From an uncultured Bacteroidales bacterium (GTDB taxonomy: Bacteria; Bacteroidota; Bacteroidia; Bacteroidales; Muribaculaceae): a stretch of 33,449 bases of DNA. Position 1 is the stretch's first letter. Each line of letters starts with the position of its first letter. This document shows positions 22,871 through 30,244 of this stretch, piece by piece. The notes beneath the pieces were generated by a model. It was not told the DNA's origin. It did no database searches and saw nothing but the letters and a program-made list of their open reading frames with translations. The position numbers were made by a program, and so were the translations under genes. Location: positions 1 to 33,449 of the forward strand of contig UQMZ01000042.1 in NCBI GenBank assembly GCA_900542185.1, written 5' to 3'.

Positions 22871-22913
22871 TCAGCCCGATTAATTCCCCGGCATCCGGCC
22901 CTCAGCCCGATTA
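22871..22913. repeat. Two 12-bp direct repeats 31 bp apart
   Basis: TCAGCCCGATTA occurs at 22871-22882 and 22902-22913, in the leader of the sigma factor transcript. A 31-bp period is about three helical turns. Confidence 0.55.
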
Positions 22914-22942
22914 GCAATGTGTGTTTTCATAACACGTGATGA

Positions 22943-22974
22943 CAAAATTACAACAAGGAACGACAAAATGCAAG
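22943..22974 (-). promoter_or_regulatory. Promoter of the sigma factor gene
   Basis: Minus strand: CTTG (22974-22971), 20 bp, TAATTTTG (22950-22943). The leader to the ATG is about 150 nt and includes the two direct repeats. Confidence 0.6.
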
Positions 22975-23004
22975 TTTTAGCATATAAATTAATGTTAAAC
23001 TTCC

Positions 23005-23865
23005 TTAATTTGCCATCCTCTTCCTGAACTTCGCAGCGCACCAGTCCGCGCTCAGCTTCTTGTCCACATATTCCAGCCCCTCCTCGTCCGCAGCCGCCTC
23101 TATCATCGGCAGGTCGTGATCGTAGAAACCGCTCAGCAGCATCGCCCCGCCTGGCTTCAGAGCACGCGCATACGCTGCGATGTCGCTGAGTATTATATTC
23201 CTGTTTATATTCGCCAACAGATAGTCCGCCGGCTCCAGTTCCCTAAGTGCCGACGCGTCGCCGCATATCATGCGGATATCGAGGCCATTGATCCGCGCAT
23301 TCTCCACTGCATTTGCCCACGCGTCCGGATCTATCTCAATTCCCGTAACGGGAGCTGCGCCGCGCATTGATGCCAGCATCGCCAATATGCCTGTGCCCGT
23401 CCCCATGTCTATCACGCTCTTGCCCTCTAAGTCCTCGCTCAACAGCCACGCCGCCATGCGGCTCGTGGTGTGGTGATGCCCCGTACCGAACGCCATCTTC
23501 GGGTCTATCACTATGTCGTAACGCGCCTGGGGCACATCCTTGTGAAAACTGGAATGCACCACACACTCACCTTCTATCACGATAGGCCGGAAATAATTCC
23601 TCTCCCACTCCTCGTTCCAGTCACGGCCCTCGATGCGCCTGGAGCTAACCCTGAACTCCGTCGGTATCGGGAAATCCTCCAGCGATGCACAGGTCAGCGC
23701 CTCCGCGTCTGCGGTGGCGTCTGCCGCTATATACGCCGTGAGCCCGACCGAGTCAGGCTCAAATGTCTCGAATCCCGCATCGGCTAAAAACGACGCTGCC
23801 AGATCCGTTATATCTTCATTGCACGGTTCGAAATTCACCCGTACTTCAAAATAGTCTTTGCCCAT
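23005..23865 (-). CDS. prmA: Ribosomal protein L11 methyltransferase PrmA (286 aa)
   Basis: The class I methyltransferase core is complete: SAM-binding VIDMGTGTGILAMLA (about residues 155-169), the acidic motif GIEIDPDAW, and the catalytic-loop form LANINRNIIL. Before it is the PrmA-specific stretch DPKMAFGTGHHHTTSRMAAW. The N-terminal 90 residues are the L11-recognition domain. It trimethylates ribosomal protein L11 in the cytoplasm. The length is normal for the Bacteroidetes branch. The gene stands alone between the sigma factor and the membrane-protein group. Confidence 0.92.
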   Translation of the reverse strand: MGKDYFEVRVNFEPCNEDITDLAASFLADAGFETFEPDSVGLTAYIAADATADAEALTCASLEDFPIPTEFRVSSRRIEGRDWNEEWERNYFRPIVIEGECVVHSSFHKDVPQARYDIVIDPKMAFGTGHHHTTSRMAAWLLSEDLEGKSVIDMGTGTGILAMLASMRGAAPVTGIEIDPDAWANAVENARINGLDIRMICGDASALRELEPADYLLANINRNIILSDIAAYARALKPGGAMLLSGFYDHDLPMIEAAADEEGLEYVDKKLSADWCAAKFRKRMAN

Positions 23866-23962
23866 ATCAAGTTAGACTTTGTCTTTTTCAATAAGACTCC
23901 GTCTTCCCCGTTTAGTTTAATCCATCATCCTTCCTTCGTCACTCGTCACTATGACTTCCGGA

Positions 23963-24349
23963 TTATTTTTTCTTCCTGATCTTCTTCACCACCCTCTTCG
24001 CCGGTCCTATCAGCGAGATACCTAACATCACATAATCCAGCGGACTGATCTTGCCTACCAATGTCCTGAGCAAAGTCCGGCCAACACCTGCCGGCTTGCG
24101 TACGCCTGCTATCTCCGGCACGCGCATGGCCACCTGGCCCATCATCGGCAAAGCCTTGGCCATCTTCGATGTGCCGAACGGGTTCTTCAATCCCGCTATG
24201 GACTTGAGCATATTGGCTTTGCAGAACTCCTTGCGCATGGCTGTCAGCGCGCGCTTGTAGCGCAGCTCCTCAATGGTATATCCCTTGAAGTCCTTCTTCA
24301 GCTGCGCCTTGTCGGTCGCATCCACTCTTACTATCTCGTTCTTTGCCAT
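23963..24349 (-). CDS. Hypothetical basic protein of the YtxH/holin group (128 aa)
   Basis: A strongly basic protein, with an N-terminal charged region (TIEELRYKRALTAMRKEFCK) and a C-terminal hydrophobic stretch (SPLDYVMLGISLIGPAK) ending in VVKKIRKKK. It may be bound to the inner membrane. It starts 14 bp after the stop of the holin-family gene, and such a third gene is often seen with these proteins in Bacteroidales. I recognise no domain. Confidence 0.65.
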   Translation of the reverse strand: MAKNEIVRVDATDKAQLKKDFKGYTIEELRYKRALTAMRKEFCKANMLKSIAGLKNPFGTSKMAKALPMMGQVAMRVPEIAGVRKPAGVGRTLLRTLVGKISPLDYVMLGISLIGPAKRVVKKIRKKK

Positions 24350-24363
24350 GGTGCCTGAAATAT

Positions 24364-24729
24364 TTATTGGTTATTCTCGGTTACATCCGGAGTGATAAGC
24401 ACGCGCGTCAGCATTTTTGCCAGCGGATTGAGCAGTAGCGGCTTGCGCAGCAGCCATATCATCACCAGGCACAGCAGCACTATTCCACCCACGGTTAGAT
24501 ACGCCAGGGCAGGACACATTATCAGTGTAAACACATGCACCAGCGCAAAGCTGAACAGTATCAGTGCCAGGAAACCCAACAGCGCGCATAGGAAGCCGAT
24601 TATCAGCATCGTCAATATGGCCGTCAGTTTCTCAGCCAGTGTCAGCTTGGCGTAATCCAGCTCCAGCTGCACCCAGTTCTTGCCCTGTTCTATTATGTTT
24701 TGGATGTCATCCAGTATTTTCAGTCTCAT
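24364..24729 (-). CDS. Phage-holin-family membrane protein (121 aa)
   Basis: The N-terminal amphipathic helix (about 1-40, DIQNIIEQGKNWVQLELDYA) is followed by two long hydrophobic segments (about 37-68 and 72-96). This is the pattern of the holin-superfamily Phage_holin_3_6 proteins that sit in chromosomal envelope operons of Bacteroidetes; it is not a lysis gene of a phage here. It is on the same strand as two YtxH genes, though about 270 bp of repeat sequence separate them. Confidence 0.72.
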   Translation of the reverse strand: MRLKILDDIQNIIEQGKNWVQLELDYAKLTLAEKLTAILTMLIIGFLCALLGFLALILFSFALVHVFTLIMCPALAYLTVGGIVLLCLVMIWLLRKPLLLNPLAKMLTRVLITPDVTENNQ

Positions 24730-24768
24730 AGTGGTAGTGGAATATTATTACGATAGCCGCAGTTAATC

Positions 24769-24837
24769 AACAGCCCCCAGTATATTAACAGCCCTGCAGT
24801 GTATTGACAGCCCCCCAGTTTATTAACGGCCCCAGTG
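24769..24837 (+). repeat. Imperfect 19-bp tandem repeat, 3.6 copies
   Basis: Units AACAGCCCCCAGTATATT, AACAGCCCTGCAGTGTATT, GACAGCCCCCCAGTTTATT and a partial AACGGCCCCAGTG. They lie upstream of the holin-family gene on its promoter side. Confidence 0.8.
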
Positions 24838-24849
24838 TCCTTTTCTTTT

Positions 24850-24879
24850 TATCCGTGCTGAGGCGGAAGCCGAAGTCCC
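24850..24879 (+). repeat. Third copy of the recQ-umuC repeat
   Basis: TATCCGTGCTGAGGCGGAAG and the following CCGAAGTCCC match both units at 20341-20412. Next to it (about 24919-24950) is a GCGAGC-TTCCA-GCTCGC hairpin with a related form at 27606-27632. Confidence 0.75.
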
Positions 24880-24962
24880 TGTTTCGTGCGGGCTGGTCTG
24901 CTCGTGCCGTGTGGGTTAGTTTCGGCAGCGAGCTTCCAGCTCGCCCCTTCCGCATTGAAACG

Positions 24963-24988
24963 AGGGGGCAGCTGCTATCGCCGCCCCC
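24963..24988 (-). terminator. Hairpin after the first YtxH gene
   Basis: GGGGGC pairs with GCCCCC right after the YtxH stop codon. The T tract is poor on the minus strand (TCGTTTC) and better on the plus strand (TTGTGCGTTTTTA), so its direction is uncertain. Confidence 0.4.
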
Positions 24989-24998
24989 TTGTGCGTTT

Positions 24999-25196
24999 TT
25001 ATTTCTTCTCCGAGGCAGCGAGTTCGGCAACAAGCGCGTCAACATCCTTGTCGGATATCTCGCAGCCATGCTTGTGCAGTATCTCGCATATCTTGGCGCG
25101 CACTTCCGCACCCTTTTCGGGCGCGAACAGCAGGGCCGCGCCACAGCCTACTATAGCTCCGCCCACAAAGGCGGATATCAGTGTCAGTGCTCTCAT
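24999..25196 (-). CDS. YtxH-type membrane protein (65 aa)
   Basis: An N-terminal glycine-rich helix (LISAFVGGAIVGCGAALLFA) is followed directly by the YtxH signature APEKGAEVRAKI and an acidic amphipathic tail. It is probably anchored in the inner membrane with the tail in the cytoplasm. A paralogue lies 33 bp upstream, and the two are probably one operon. YtxH proteins are stress-linked in Firmicutes; in Bacteroidetes the role is not established. Confidence 0.75.
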   Translation of the reverse strand: MRALTLISAFVGGAIVGCGAALLFAPEKGAEVRAKICEILHKHGCEISDKDVDALVAELAASEKK

Positions 25197-25229
25197 CTTT
25201 TCGTCGTTTTAAGCGTTATAAACCGTTTG

Positions 25230-25433
25230 TCAGAGCTTCTCCTCGATCTGATCCTCAATCTCGTCTACCAGCTCGTCCAGCTTATCTTTCTTCAGTGTGA
25301 TTCCCTTCTCTTTCAGGAATTCCACAATCTTGGCACGTGTGTCGGTCCCCTTGTCGGGAGCCACAAGCAGTCCTACGGCCGCGCCTGCTATGGCACCGCC
25401 TATTACGGACAGAATGATGTGAAGTGGTTTCAT
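25230..25433 (-). CDS. YtxH-type membrane protein, paralogue (67 aa)
   Basis: The same architecture as its neighbour: helix VIGGAIAGAAVGLLVAPDKG, then TDTRAKIVEFLKEKGI and an acidic end (DELVDEIEDQIEEKL). The two proteins are similar in their helix and APxKG motif but have different tails, which fits an old tandem duplication. It is the first gene of the leftward group and is divergent from glnS. Confidence 0.75.
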   Translation of the reverse strand: MKPLHIILSVIGGAIAGAAVGLLVAPDKGTDTRAKIVEFLKEKGITLKKDKLDELVDEIEDQIEEKL

Positions 25434-25563
25434 AATTCTGGTTTGTTTTTTTAGTTTATATTAATTTCATCTTTTATAACAACGAAGTTACAAAAAAAGT
25501 CGTCAACATCATAATATTTACACAAATTTATTATCTCGTGCTCCATATTTTCGCGATTTTTAC

Positions 25564-25571
25564 TAATTTTG
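25564..25571 (+). promoter_or_regulatory. Possible -7 box of glnS
   Basis: TAATTTTG, 52 bp before the glnS ATG. The -33 region is not recognisable. Confidence 0.35.
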
Positions 25572-25623
25572 TATTTTTAAAAGAAACTATTGAGCAGGCA
25601 GAAGCCTGCGGAATCATAAACAT

Positions 25624-27348
25624 ATGGACAACAAAGTCAACGAAGAGACACTTCAGGACAGCACCACGAACGAGGCAGGCCTCAGTTTCGTGGAGCAGGA
25701 AATAGTAAACGATCTGGCGGCCGGCAAGAATGGCGGACGCCTTAACACCCGTTTCCCGCCCGAACCCAACGGCTACCTGCACATCGGACACGCCAAGGCT
25801 TTCATCATGGACTTCGGAGCGGCCGAAAAGTTCGGCGGCACGTGCAACCTCCGTTTCGACGACACCAACCCCCAGAAAGAGGACACCGAATACGTCGAAG
25901 CCATCAAGGAAGACATCCACTGGCTGGGCTATGACTGGGGCGACCGCCTCTACTACGCCTCCGACTATTTCCCGCAGCTGTTCGACCTGGCCAAGCGACT
26001 GATCCGCGAAGGCAAGGCATACGTTGACGAGCAGACCAGCGAGCAGATAGCCGCTCAGAAAGGCACGCCCACCGAGCCCGGCACTCCCTCCCCCTTCCGC
26101 GACCGCCCCATTGAGGAAAACCTCGACCTGTTCGAGCGCATGAACCGCGGAGAGTTCGACGAAGGATCGATGGTGCTCCGGGCCAAGATCGACATGTCTT
26201 CCGACAACATGCACTTCCGCGACCCCATCATGTACCGCATCATCAAGACTCCCCACTGGCGAACCGGCGACACCTGGAAGGTCTACCCTATGTACGACTT
26301 CGCGCACGGCCAGAGCGACTACTTCGAAGGCGTCACCCACTCCATCTGCACCCTCGAGTTCGTACCTCACCGCCCCCTGTACGAATACTTCGTCCGCGAG
26401 CTGGCCGATGACACATACTGCCCCCGTCAGATCGAGTTCAACCGCCTCAACCTCACCTACACCGTCATGAGCAAGCGCAAGCTACTCCAGCTGGTCAAGG
26501 AAGGACTCGTAGCCGGATGGGACGATCCCCGCATGCCCACCCTGCGCGGACTGCGCCGCCGCGGATATACACCATCCAGCATCAAGAACTTCATCAACCG
26601 CATCGGTTACACCAAATACGAAGCCCTCAACCACATCGAGCTTCTGGAGCACTCCGTGCGCGAGGACCTCAACGCCACCGCCACACGCGTCAGCGTAGTC
26701 CAGAACCCCGTCAAGCTCATACTTGACAACTACCCCGAGGGCCAGACGGAAATGATGGAGATGGACAACAATCCCGAGAACCCCGCCGAAGGCACACACC
26801 AGATGCCCTTTACCCGCGAGCTCTGGATAGAGCGCGACGACTTCATGGAGAATCCTCCAAAAAAATTCTTCCGACTCTCGCCCGGCAAGGAAGTGCGCCT
26901 CAAGGGAGCATATATAATAAGGTGTAAGGAAGACGGCGTGGTCAAGGATGCCGACGGCAACATCATCGAGCTGCATGCCGAATACGATCCCGACACACGC
27001 AGCGGCCTCCCCGGCGCCGACCGCAAGGTCAAAGGCACCCTCCACTGGGTGTCCGTGCCAACCGCCACACGCGCCGAGATACGCGACTACGACCGCCTCT
27101 TCTCCGTTGAGAATCCCTCAGCCGAAGAGGGCGACTTTCGCGACCTGCTGAATCCCGACTCGCTCCGCGTGCGCGACAACGCCATGATCGAGCCCTGGCT
27201 CGCCGAGCGCATCCAGATCGGCGATCACTACCAGTTCCAGCGCCTCGGCTACTACGTGGTCGACAAGGACTCCACGCCCGGCCATCCCGTATTCAACAAG
27301 ACCATCGGCCTCAAGGATACCTGGGCCAAGGAAATGAAGAAAGCCTGA
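25624..27348 (+). CDS. glnS: Glutaminyl-tRNA synthetase (574 aa)
   Basis: The class I signature FPPEPNGYLHIGHAKAFIMD (about residues 44-63) and the KMSKS-type motif VMSKRKL (about 282-288) are present, with the GlnRS-specific WDDPRMPTLRGLRRRG segment and a two-part beta-barrel anticodon-binding region at the C-terminus. The length and order match bacterial GlnRS rather than GluRS. It charges tRNA-Gln directly, so this organism should not depend on the amidation route for Gln-tRNA. The gene is monocistronic: a promoter region lies before it and repeats plus a strong terminator lie after it. Confidence 0.95.
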   Translation: MDNKVNEETLQDSTTNEAGLSFVEQEIVNDLAAGKNGGRLNTRFPPEPNGYLHIGHAKAFIMDFGAAEKFGGTCNLRFDDTNPQKEDTEYVEAIKEDIHWLGYDWGDRLYYASDYFPQLFDLAKRLIREGKAYVDEQTSEQIAAQKGTPTEPGTPSPFRDRPIEENLDLFERMNRGEFDEGSMVLRAKIDMSSDNMHFRDPIMYRIIKTPHWRTGDTWKVYPMYDFAHGQSDYFEGVTHSICTLEFVPHRPLYEYFVRELADDTYCPRQIEFNRLNLTYTVMSKRKLLQLVKEGLVAGWDDPRMPTLRGLRRRGYTPSSIKNFINRIGYTKYEALNHIELLEHSVREDLNATATRVSVVQNPVKLILDNYPEGQTEMMEMDNNPENPAEGTHQMPFTRELWIERDDFMENPPKKFFRLSPGKEVRLKGAYIIRCKEDGVVKDADGNIIELHAEYDPDTRSGLPGADRKVKGTLHWVSVPTATRAEIRDYDRLFSVENPSAEEGDFRDLLNPDSLRVRDNAMIEPWLAERIQIGDHYQFQRLGYYVVDKDSTPGHPVFNKTIGLKDTWAKEMKKA

Positions 27349-27384
27349 TTATCATCAGGCGTGTAGGGACGTGCCTCTGGCACG

Positions 27385-27532
27385 TATCCGCGCATCAACC
27401 CGAACCAAAGTCCTATTTGAGCAGTAGCGCAGGCTGTCCTCAGCCGCGTCTCAACCCGGACCAAATGCCTATTTGAGCAGTAGCGCAGGCTGTCCTCAGC
27501 CGCGTCTCAACCCCGACCAAATTCCTATTTGG
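27385..27532 (+). repeat. 56-bp tandem repeat, about 2.6 copies, with REP-like hairpin
   Basis: Two full units (27421-27476 and 27477-27532) differ at only three or four places, and a partial unit (27385-27420) precedes them. Each holds GTAGCGCAGGCTGTCC and a pairing CAGCCGCG, then CAACCC and CAAAT. Related units lie at 29178-29340 and 29613-29645. A GTAGGGAC-type palindrome (27363-27390) adjoins. Confidence 0.85.
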
Positions 27533-27540
27533 TATACACG

Positions 27541-27572
27541 AAAAAGGCGGTGCCACTGGCGCCGCCTTTTTG
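27541..27572. terminator. Bidirectional terminator after glnS
   Basis: AAAAAGGCGGTGCC, loop ACT, GGCGCCGCCTTTTT: a perfect stem with A and T tracts on both sides. Confidence 0.85.
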
Positions 27573-27654
27573 TAATGTGTCCTTTGTGCCGTGTTGGTTG
27601 GTTCCGGCTCGAGGCTTTAGCCTCGCCCACCGGTCTCATTCCCCTCTGTTCCCC

Positions 27655-27932
27655 TCTCTAATTAAGAGATAACTAATTGCAAAATTACAAATTTTCTTTG
27701 ACATATCGGTTAAAATCGATAGAGAATTTTTCAGATGTAAGTATATGTAAGTAAGGATGGAATGCCGAAAAGATACAGAAAATATCGAAACACAGCATGA
27801 TGAGGGACCAGGTGTCTACTTGTGCCCAAAGTGGCAATTCGGACGATTTGTTTAGTAAAAATCGTAGGTGTTGAGACATAACGAATTGAATATCAATATT
27901 GGAGTATGCCTTTATTATCTCTTAATTAGAGA
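27655..27932. mobile_element. MITE-like element with 18-bp inverted ends
   Basis: TCTCTAATTAAGAGATAA (27655-27672) and its exact reverse complement TTATCTCTTAATTAGAGA (27915-27932) bracket 278 bp of AT-rich DNA in GC-rich surroundings. The ends are themselves near-palindromic. No transposase is present; the only frame inside (27685-27879, minus) looks random. I see no clear target duplication. An invertible segment is a second possibility. Confidence 0.45.
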
Positions 27933-28112
27933 TGACTAAGGCAATAATCAAGTGGTATTACGTTGCCACTTTTCGGAAGTTTGGCAAATTGGATTATCTT
28001 ATATCATTGTGTATCAAAGATATACCCATTTGTCACGCCAAGTAAAAGAACACCCCCAATTTAAGTCAGGGGTCAGAGGTCTTAGTGACAAATTGCCTCT
28101 TCACTATTCATT
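27933..28112. other. Leader region before the antiterminator gene
   Basis: 180 bp of non-coding sequence, probably holding the promoter of the polysaccharide locus; I cannot choose a -33/-7 pair. In Bacteroides such leaders are where UpxY acts. Confidence 0.3.
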
Positions 28113-28154
28113 CCCCGAGTCGCGGAGCCGTTCTGTTCAACGACGGAGTCGTTG
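28113..28154 (+). repeat. Dispersed repeat, GAGTCGCGGAGCC type, copy 1
   Basis: CCCCGAGTCGCGGAGCCGTT, then CTGTTCAACGACGGAGTCGT and TG, with a CAACGAC/GTCGTTG hairpin. A second copy with one mismatch is at 30035-30076; the two copies flank the antiterminator and its partner gene. Confidence 0.8.
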
Positions 28155-28202
28155 CTCACCCGAGGCTCTTCACTCTTCACTAATCACTCCTCACTAACTC
28201 CC

Positions 28203-29207
28203 GTGTCCTGGTTTGTCCTTAACCACATAGCCCCTTCCCCGCGCCATCAGGCTCAGAAGGCCGTCGACCGATACAACAGCGTTGCCGGCACCCGCCTCGA
28301 GCTCTTCGCACCCACCTACGTGGTACCAGAGACCCGCAACGGACAGACCCACCTGCGCACAGCCAACCTCACCTTCCATTACGTCTTCGTCCGCGGCGAC
28401 TTCTCCGACGTAAAGCAGCTGTGCGCCCAGGACAACGGCTTCTCCTTCCTCATCAACAGAGGCTCCGACGAGCGATACGCCACCGTTTCCGACCGGGATA
28501 TGGCCAACTTCCGCAACATAGCCCGCGCCTACCACAACAGCCTGCCGTACTACCCTCTCCAAGACATCGACCTTGACGACGGCGACCTTGTCGAAGTCGT
28601 CAACGGCGACTTCCCCGGCCTTGTCGGCCGTTTCATGCCCAAGGCTAAAAGCAAATCCGGCGACATCGTGCTAAGTATCTTCAAGGGCGTAGGCACCGTT
28701 GCATTCAATATAAAGAACACCGACGTCCGCGTGCTTGAATTCTCCAGTCATGCCACACGCGCCAACGACCAGATCGACGCCTTCGTTCCCAGCCTGTTGC
28801 AGGCCATGCGCCTGTTTCACGCCGGCGAAGAAATTCCGCAATCCCTCCTCGCCAAGCTCAACGTCTTCGCCAGCCGCATGGCCGTGGTGAAGGTCAACAA
28901 CCGCAAGCTCAACGCCAAGCTACAGGCCCTGCTTTACGGCGCCAACCTTATCCTCGGCGACATGGCGGCCGCCCACGCCGCCCGCGCCCGCTATCAGGAA
29001 CTCACCTCCGCCGTCACCAACCCCTGGACCGCAGCCCTGACGCACCTCATCTTCACCGTCCTCGCCACCCCCTCATCGAGCATTGCACCTTCCTTAGGAC
29101 TACTCCCCGGAACGGCGAATTTATCGAAATTTCAGCATCAGCTGGCTGACGAATACGCCTACTATACCGCATTGAATAGTAGCGCAGGCTGTCCTAACGC
29201 GGAATAG
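28203..29207 (+). CDS. UpxY-like NusG-family antiterminator (334 aa)
   Basis: The N-terminal NusG-type domain begins SWFVLNHIAPSPRHQAQKAV, and a KOW motif follows at LDDGDLVEVVNGDFPGLVGR. A C-terminal helical extension of about 150 residues goes beyond the roughly 175-residue Bacteroides UpxY. The GTG at 28203 is taken as the start because the longer frame upstream is repeat sequence. The last ten codons read through a dispersed repeat. UpxY proteins load on RNA polymerase at their own locus and stop early termination of capsule transcription; the position directly before polysaccharide genes supports that. Confidence 0.82.
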   Translation: MSWFVLNHIAPSPRHQAQKAVDRYNSVAGTRLELFAPTYVVPETRNGQTHLRTANLTFHYVFVRGDFSDVKQLCAQDNGFSFLINRGSDERYATVSDRDMANFRNIARAYHNSLPYYPLQDIDLDDGDLVEVVNGDFPGLVGRFMPKAKSKSGDIVLSIFKGVGTVAFNIKNTDVRVLEFSSHATRANDQIDAFVPSLLQAMRLFHAGEEIPQSLLAKLNVFASRMAVVKVNNRKLNAKLQALLYGANLILGDMAAAHAARARYQELTSAVTNPWTAALTHLIFTVLATPSSSIAPSLGLLPGTANLSKFQHQLADEYAYYTALNSSAGCPNAE

Positions 29208-29340
29208 TAGCGCAGGCTGTCCCAGCCGCGCATCAACCCCAACCCAACGCCTCTCACTCCTCGCTCCTCACTCCTCGCTAATCACTGCCCCCAATTGTAG
29301 CGCAGGCTGTCCCCGGCCGCGCATCAACCCGGACCAAAAG
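29178..29340 (+). repeat. REP-like repeat cluster, three copies
   Basis: Copies begin at 29178, 29206 and 29297. The shared core is AGTAGCGCAGGCTGTCC with a pairing CAGCCGCGC and then CATCAACCC. Between them lies low-complexity sequence of the CTCACTCCTCGCTAATCACT type. The first copy is read as the end of the antiterminator gene. Confidence 0.8.
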
Positions 29341-29376
29341 CCTTATTTCCTCTCTCCAGTTCTCCTGTCAGGAACC

Positions 29377-30003
29377 ATGGCAATTGCATTGACTCCGACT
29401 GTCACCGCCTACCGCATCACCCCCTCCTCGCCCACAGGCGAGCTGCTGACGCTTGCCCGCATCTACGACGACATTGGCGACTACGCCTCCACCATCCTCG
29501 ACAGCGCGCACCGCGCCCTGACGCGCCTCTGCCGCCGACGTTCCGCCGCCGTCACCAGCGAACTCCGCCGCCGCGGCATTCTCACTGGAGAGGCGATGTC
29601 CCCGTCGCCTAAAGTAGCGCAGGCTGTCCCAGCCGCGCATCATGGAACGGAGGTTTCCAACCTCAGCCCCATCGACCCCTCCCCACTCCTCACCACTCCC
29701 TCTTCCCTCATCACTGATCCTGTCTCCCTCTCCTCCATGAGCATCTCCGACCTTTACACCCACTACCTCGTCTGGCCCCAGCGCCACGAGGCGCTTATAG
29801 ACGCCGGCCACGAGCCCCTCGACTTCAGTTACGAAGCCCGCATCATCCGCGAGTTGCAGCGGCGCACCGCCGCCAACCTCGACGAGCAACTGAAGATTGA
29901 TTACTGCCTCCTCACCTACCGCAGCGAGATCCTTAACCTCTCCCACATCCACTCCTTTCCCCTCGAAGCAATGCATAATGAAGAATGCATAATACATAAT
30001 TAG
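29377..30003 (+). CDS. Possible UpxZ-like partner protein (208 aa)
   Basis: The N-terminal part (about 20-70) is helical (TGELLTLARIYDDIGDYAST, then HRALTRLCRRR) and the C-terminal part has LDEQLKIDYCLLTYRSEILN, which faintly recalls UpxZ. In Bacteroides, upxZ follows upxY and blocks antitermination of other capsule loci; the position here fits, but the similarity is weak. Residues about 79-115 are encoded by a REP-like repeat and CACTCCTC-type low-complexity DNA, and the last residues (AMHNEECIIHN) by another repeat. These look like insertions that kept the frame. Confidence 0.5.
   Translation: MAIALTPTVTAYRITPSSPTGELLTLARIYDDIGDYASTILDSAHRALTRLCRRRSAAVTSELRRRGILTGEAMSPSPKVAQAVPAAHHGTEVSNLSPIDPSPLLTTPSSLITDPVSLSSMSISDLYTHYLVWPQRHEALIDAGHEPLDFSYEARIIRELQRRTAANLDEQLKIDYCLLTYRSEILNLSHIHSFPLEAMHNEECIIHN
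29613..29645 (+). repeat. REP-like repeat inside a coding region
   Basis: AGTAGCGCAGGCTGTCCC then AGCCGCGCATCATGG matches the intergenic copies and is translated in frame as VAQAVPAAHHG in the UpxZ-like gene. Confidence 0.8.
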
Positions 30004-30034
30004 CACCACCGCCATATTAACCCCACGGTCCCAG

Positions 30035-30076
30035 CCCCGAGTCGCGGAGCCGTTCCGTTCAACGACGGAGTCGTTG
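30035..30076 (+). repeat. Dispersed repeat, GAGTCGCGGAGCC type, copy 2
   Basis: It matches the copy at 28113-28154 with one change. It lies in the 241-bp gap between the UpxZ-like gene and the first polysaccharide gene; the rest of the gap is pyrimidine-rich and then AT-rich, with no gene. Confidence 0.8.
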
Positions 30077-30244
30077 TCCGTCGTCCGTCGTCCCCCTTCA
30101 TCCCTCGCTACCTCGCCTCCCTCCTCCCTCTCGAAGAGAGACCGACCCGTCCCCCTATCTGACATAGCCGTTACAAGCGACATAACAAAAGCATAACCAA
30201 TAACATGCATTCAATTGCGCACGGTTATTTAAAGTGCAAGTCTC

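Noticed and set aside
24364..24729. Prophage lysis holin
   Set aside because: There is no lysin or phage gene nearby; the neighbours are YtxH genes, which is the chromosomal envelope setting.
27685..27879. 64-codon frame inside the MITE-like element as a transposase
   Set aside because: It is too short, has no catalytic motif, and its composition is that of random AT-rich DNA.
28152..28202. N-terminal extension of the UpxY-like protein
   Set aside because: It is encoded by a dispersed repeat and low-complexity sequence; the NusG domain begins right after the GTG at 28203.
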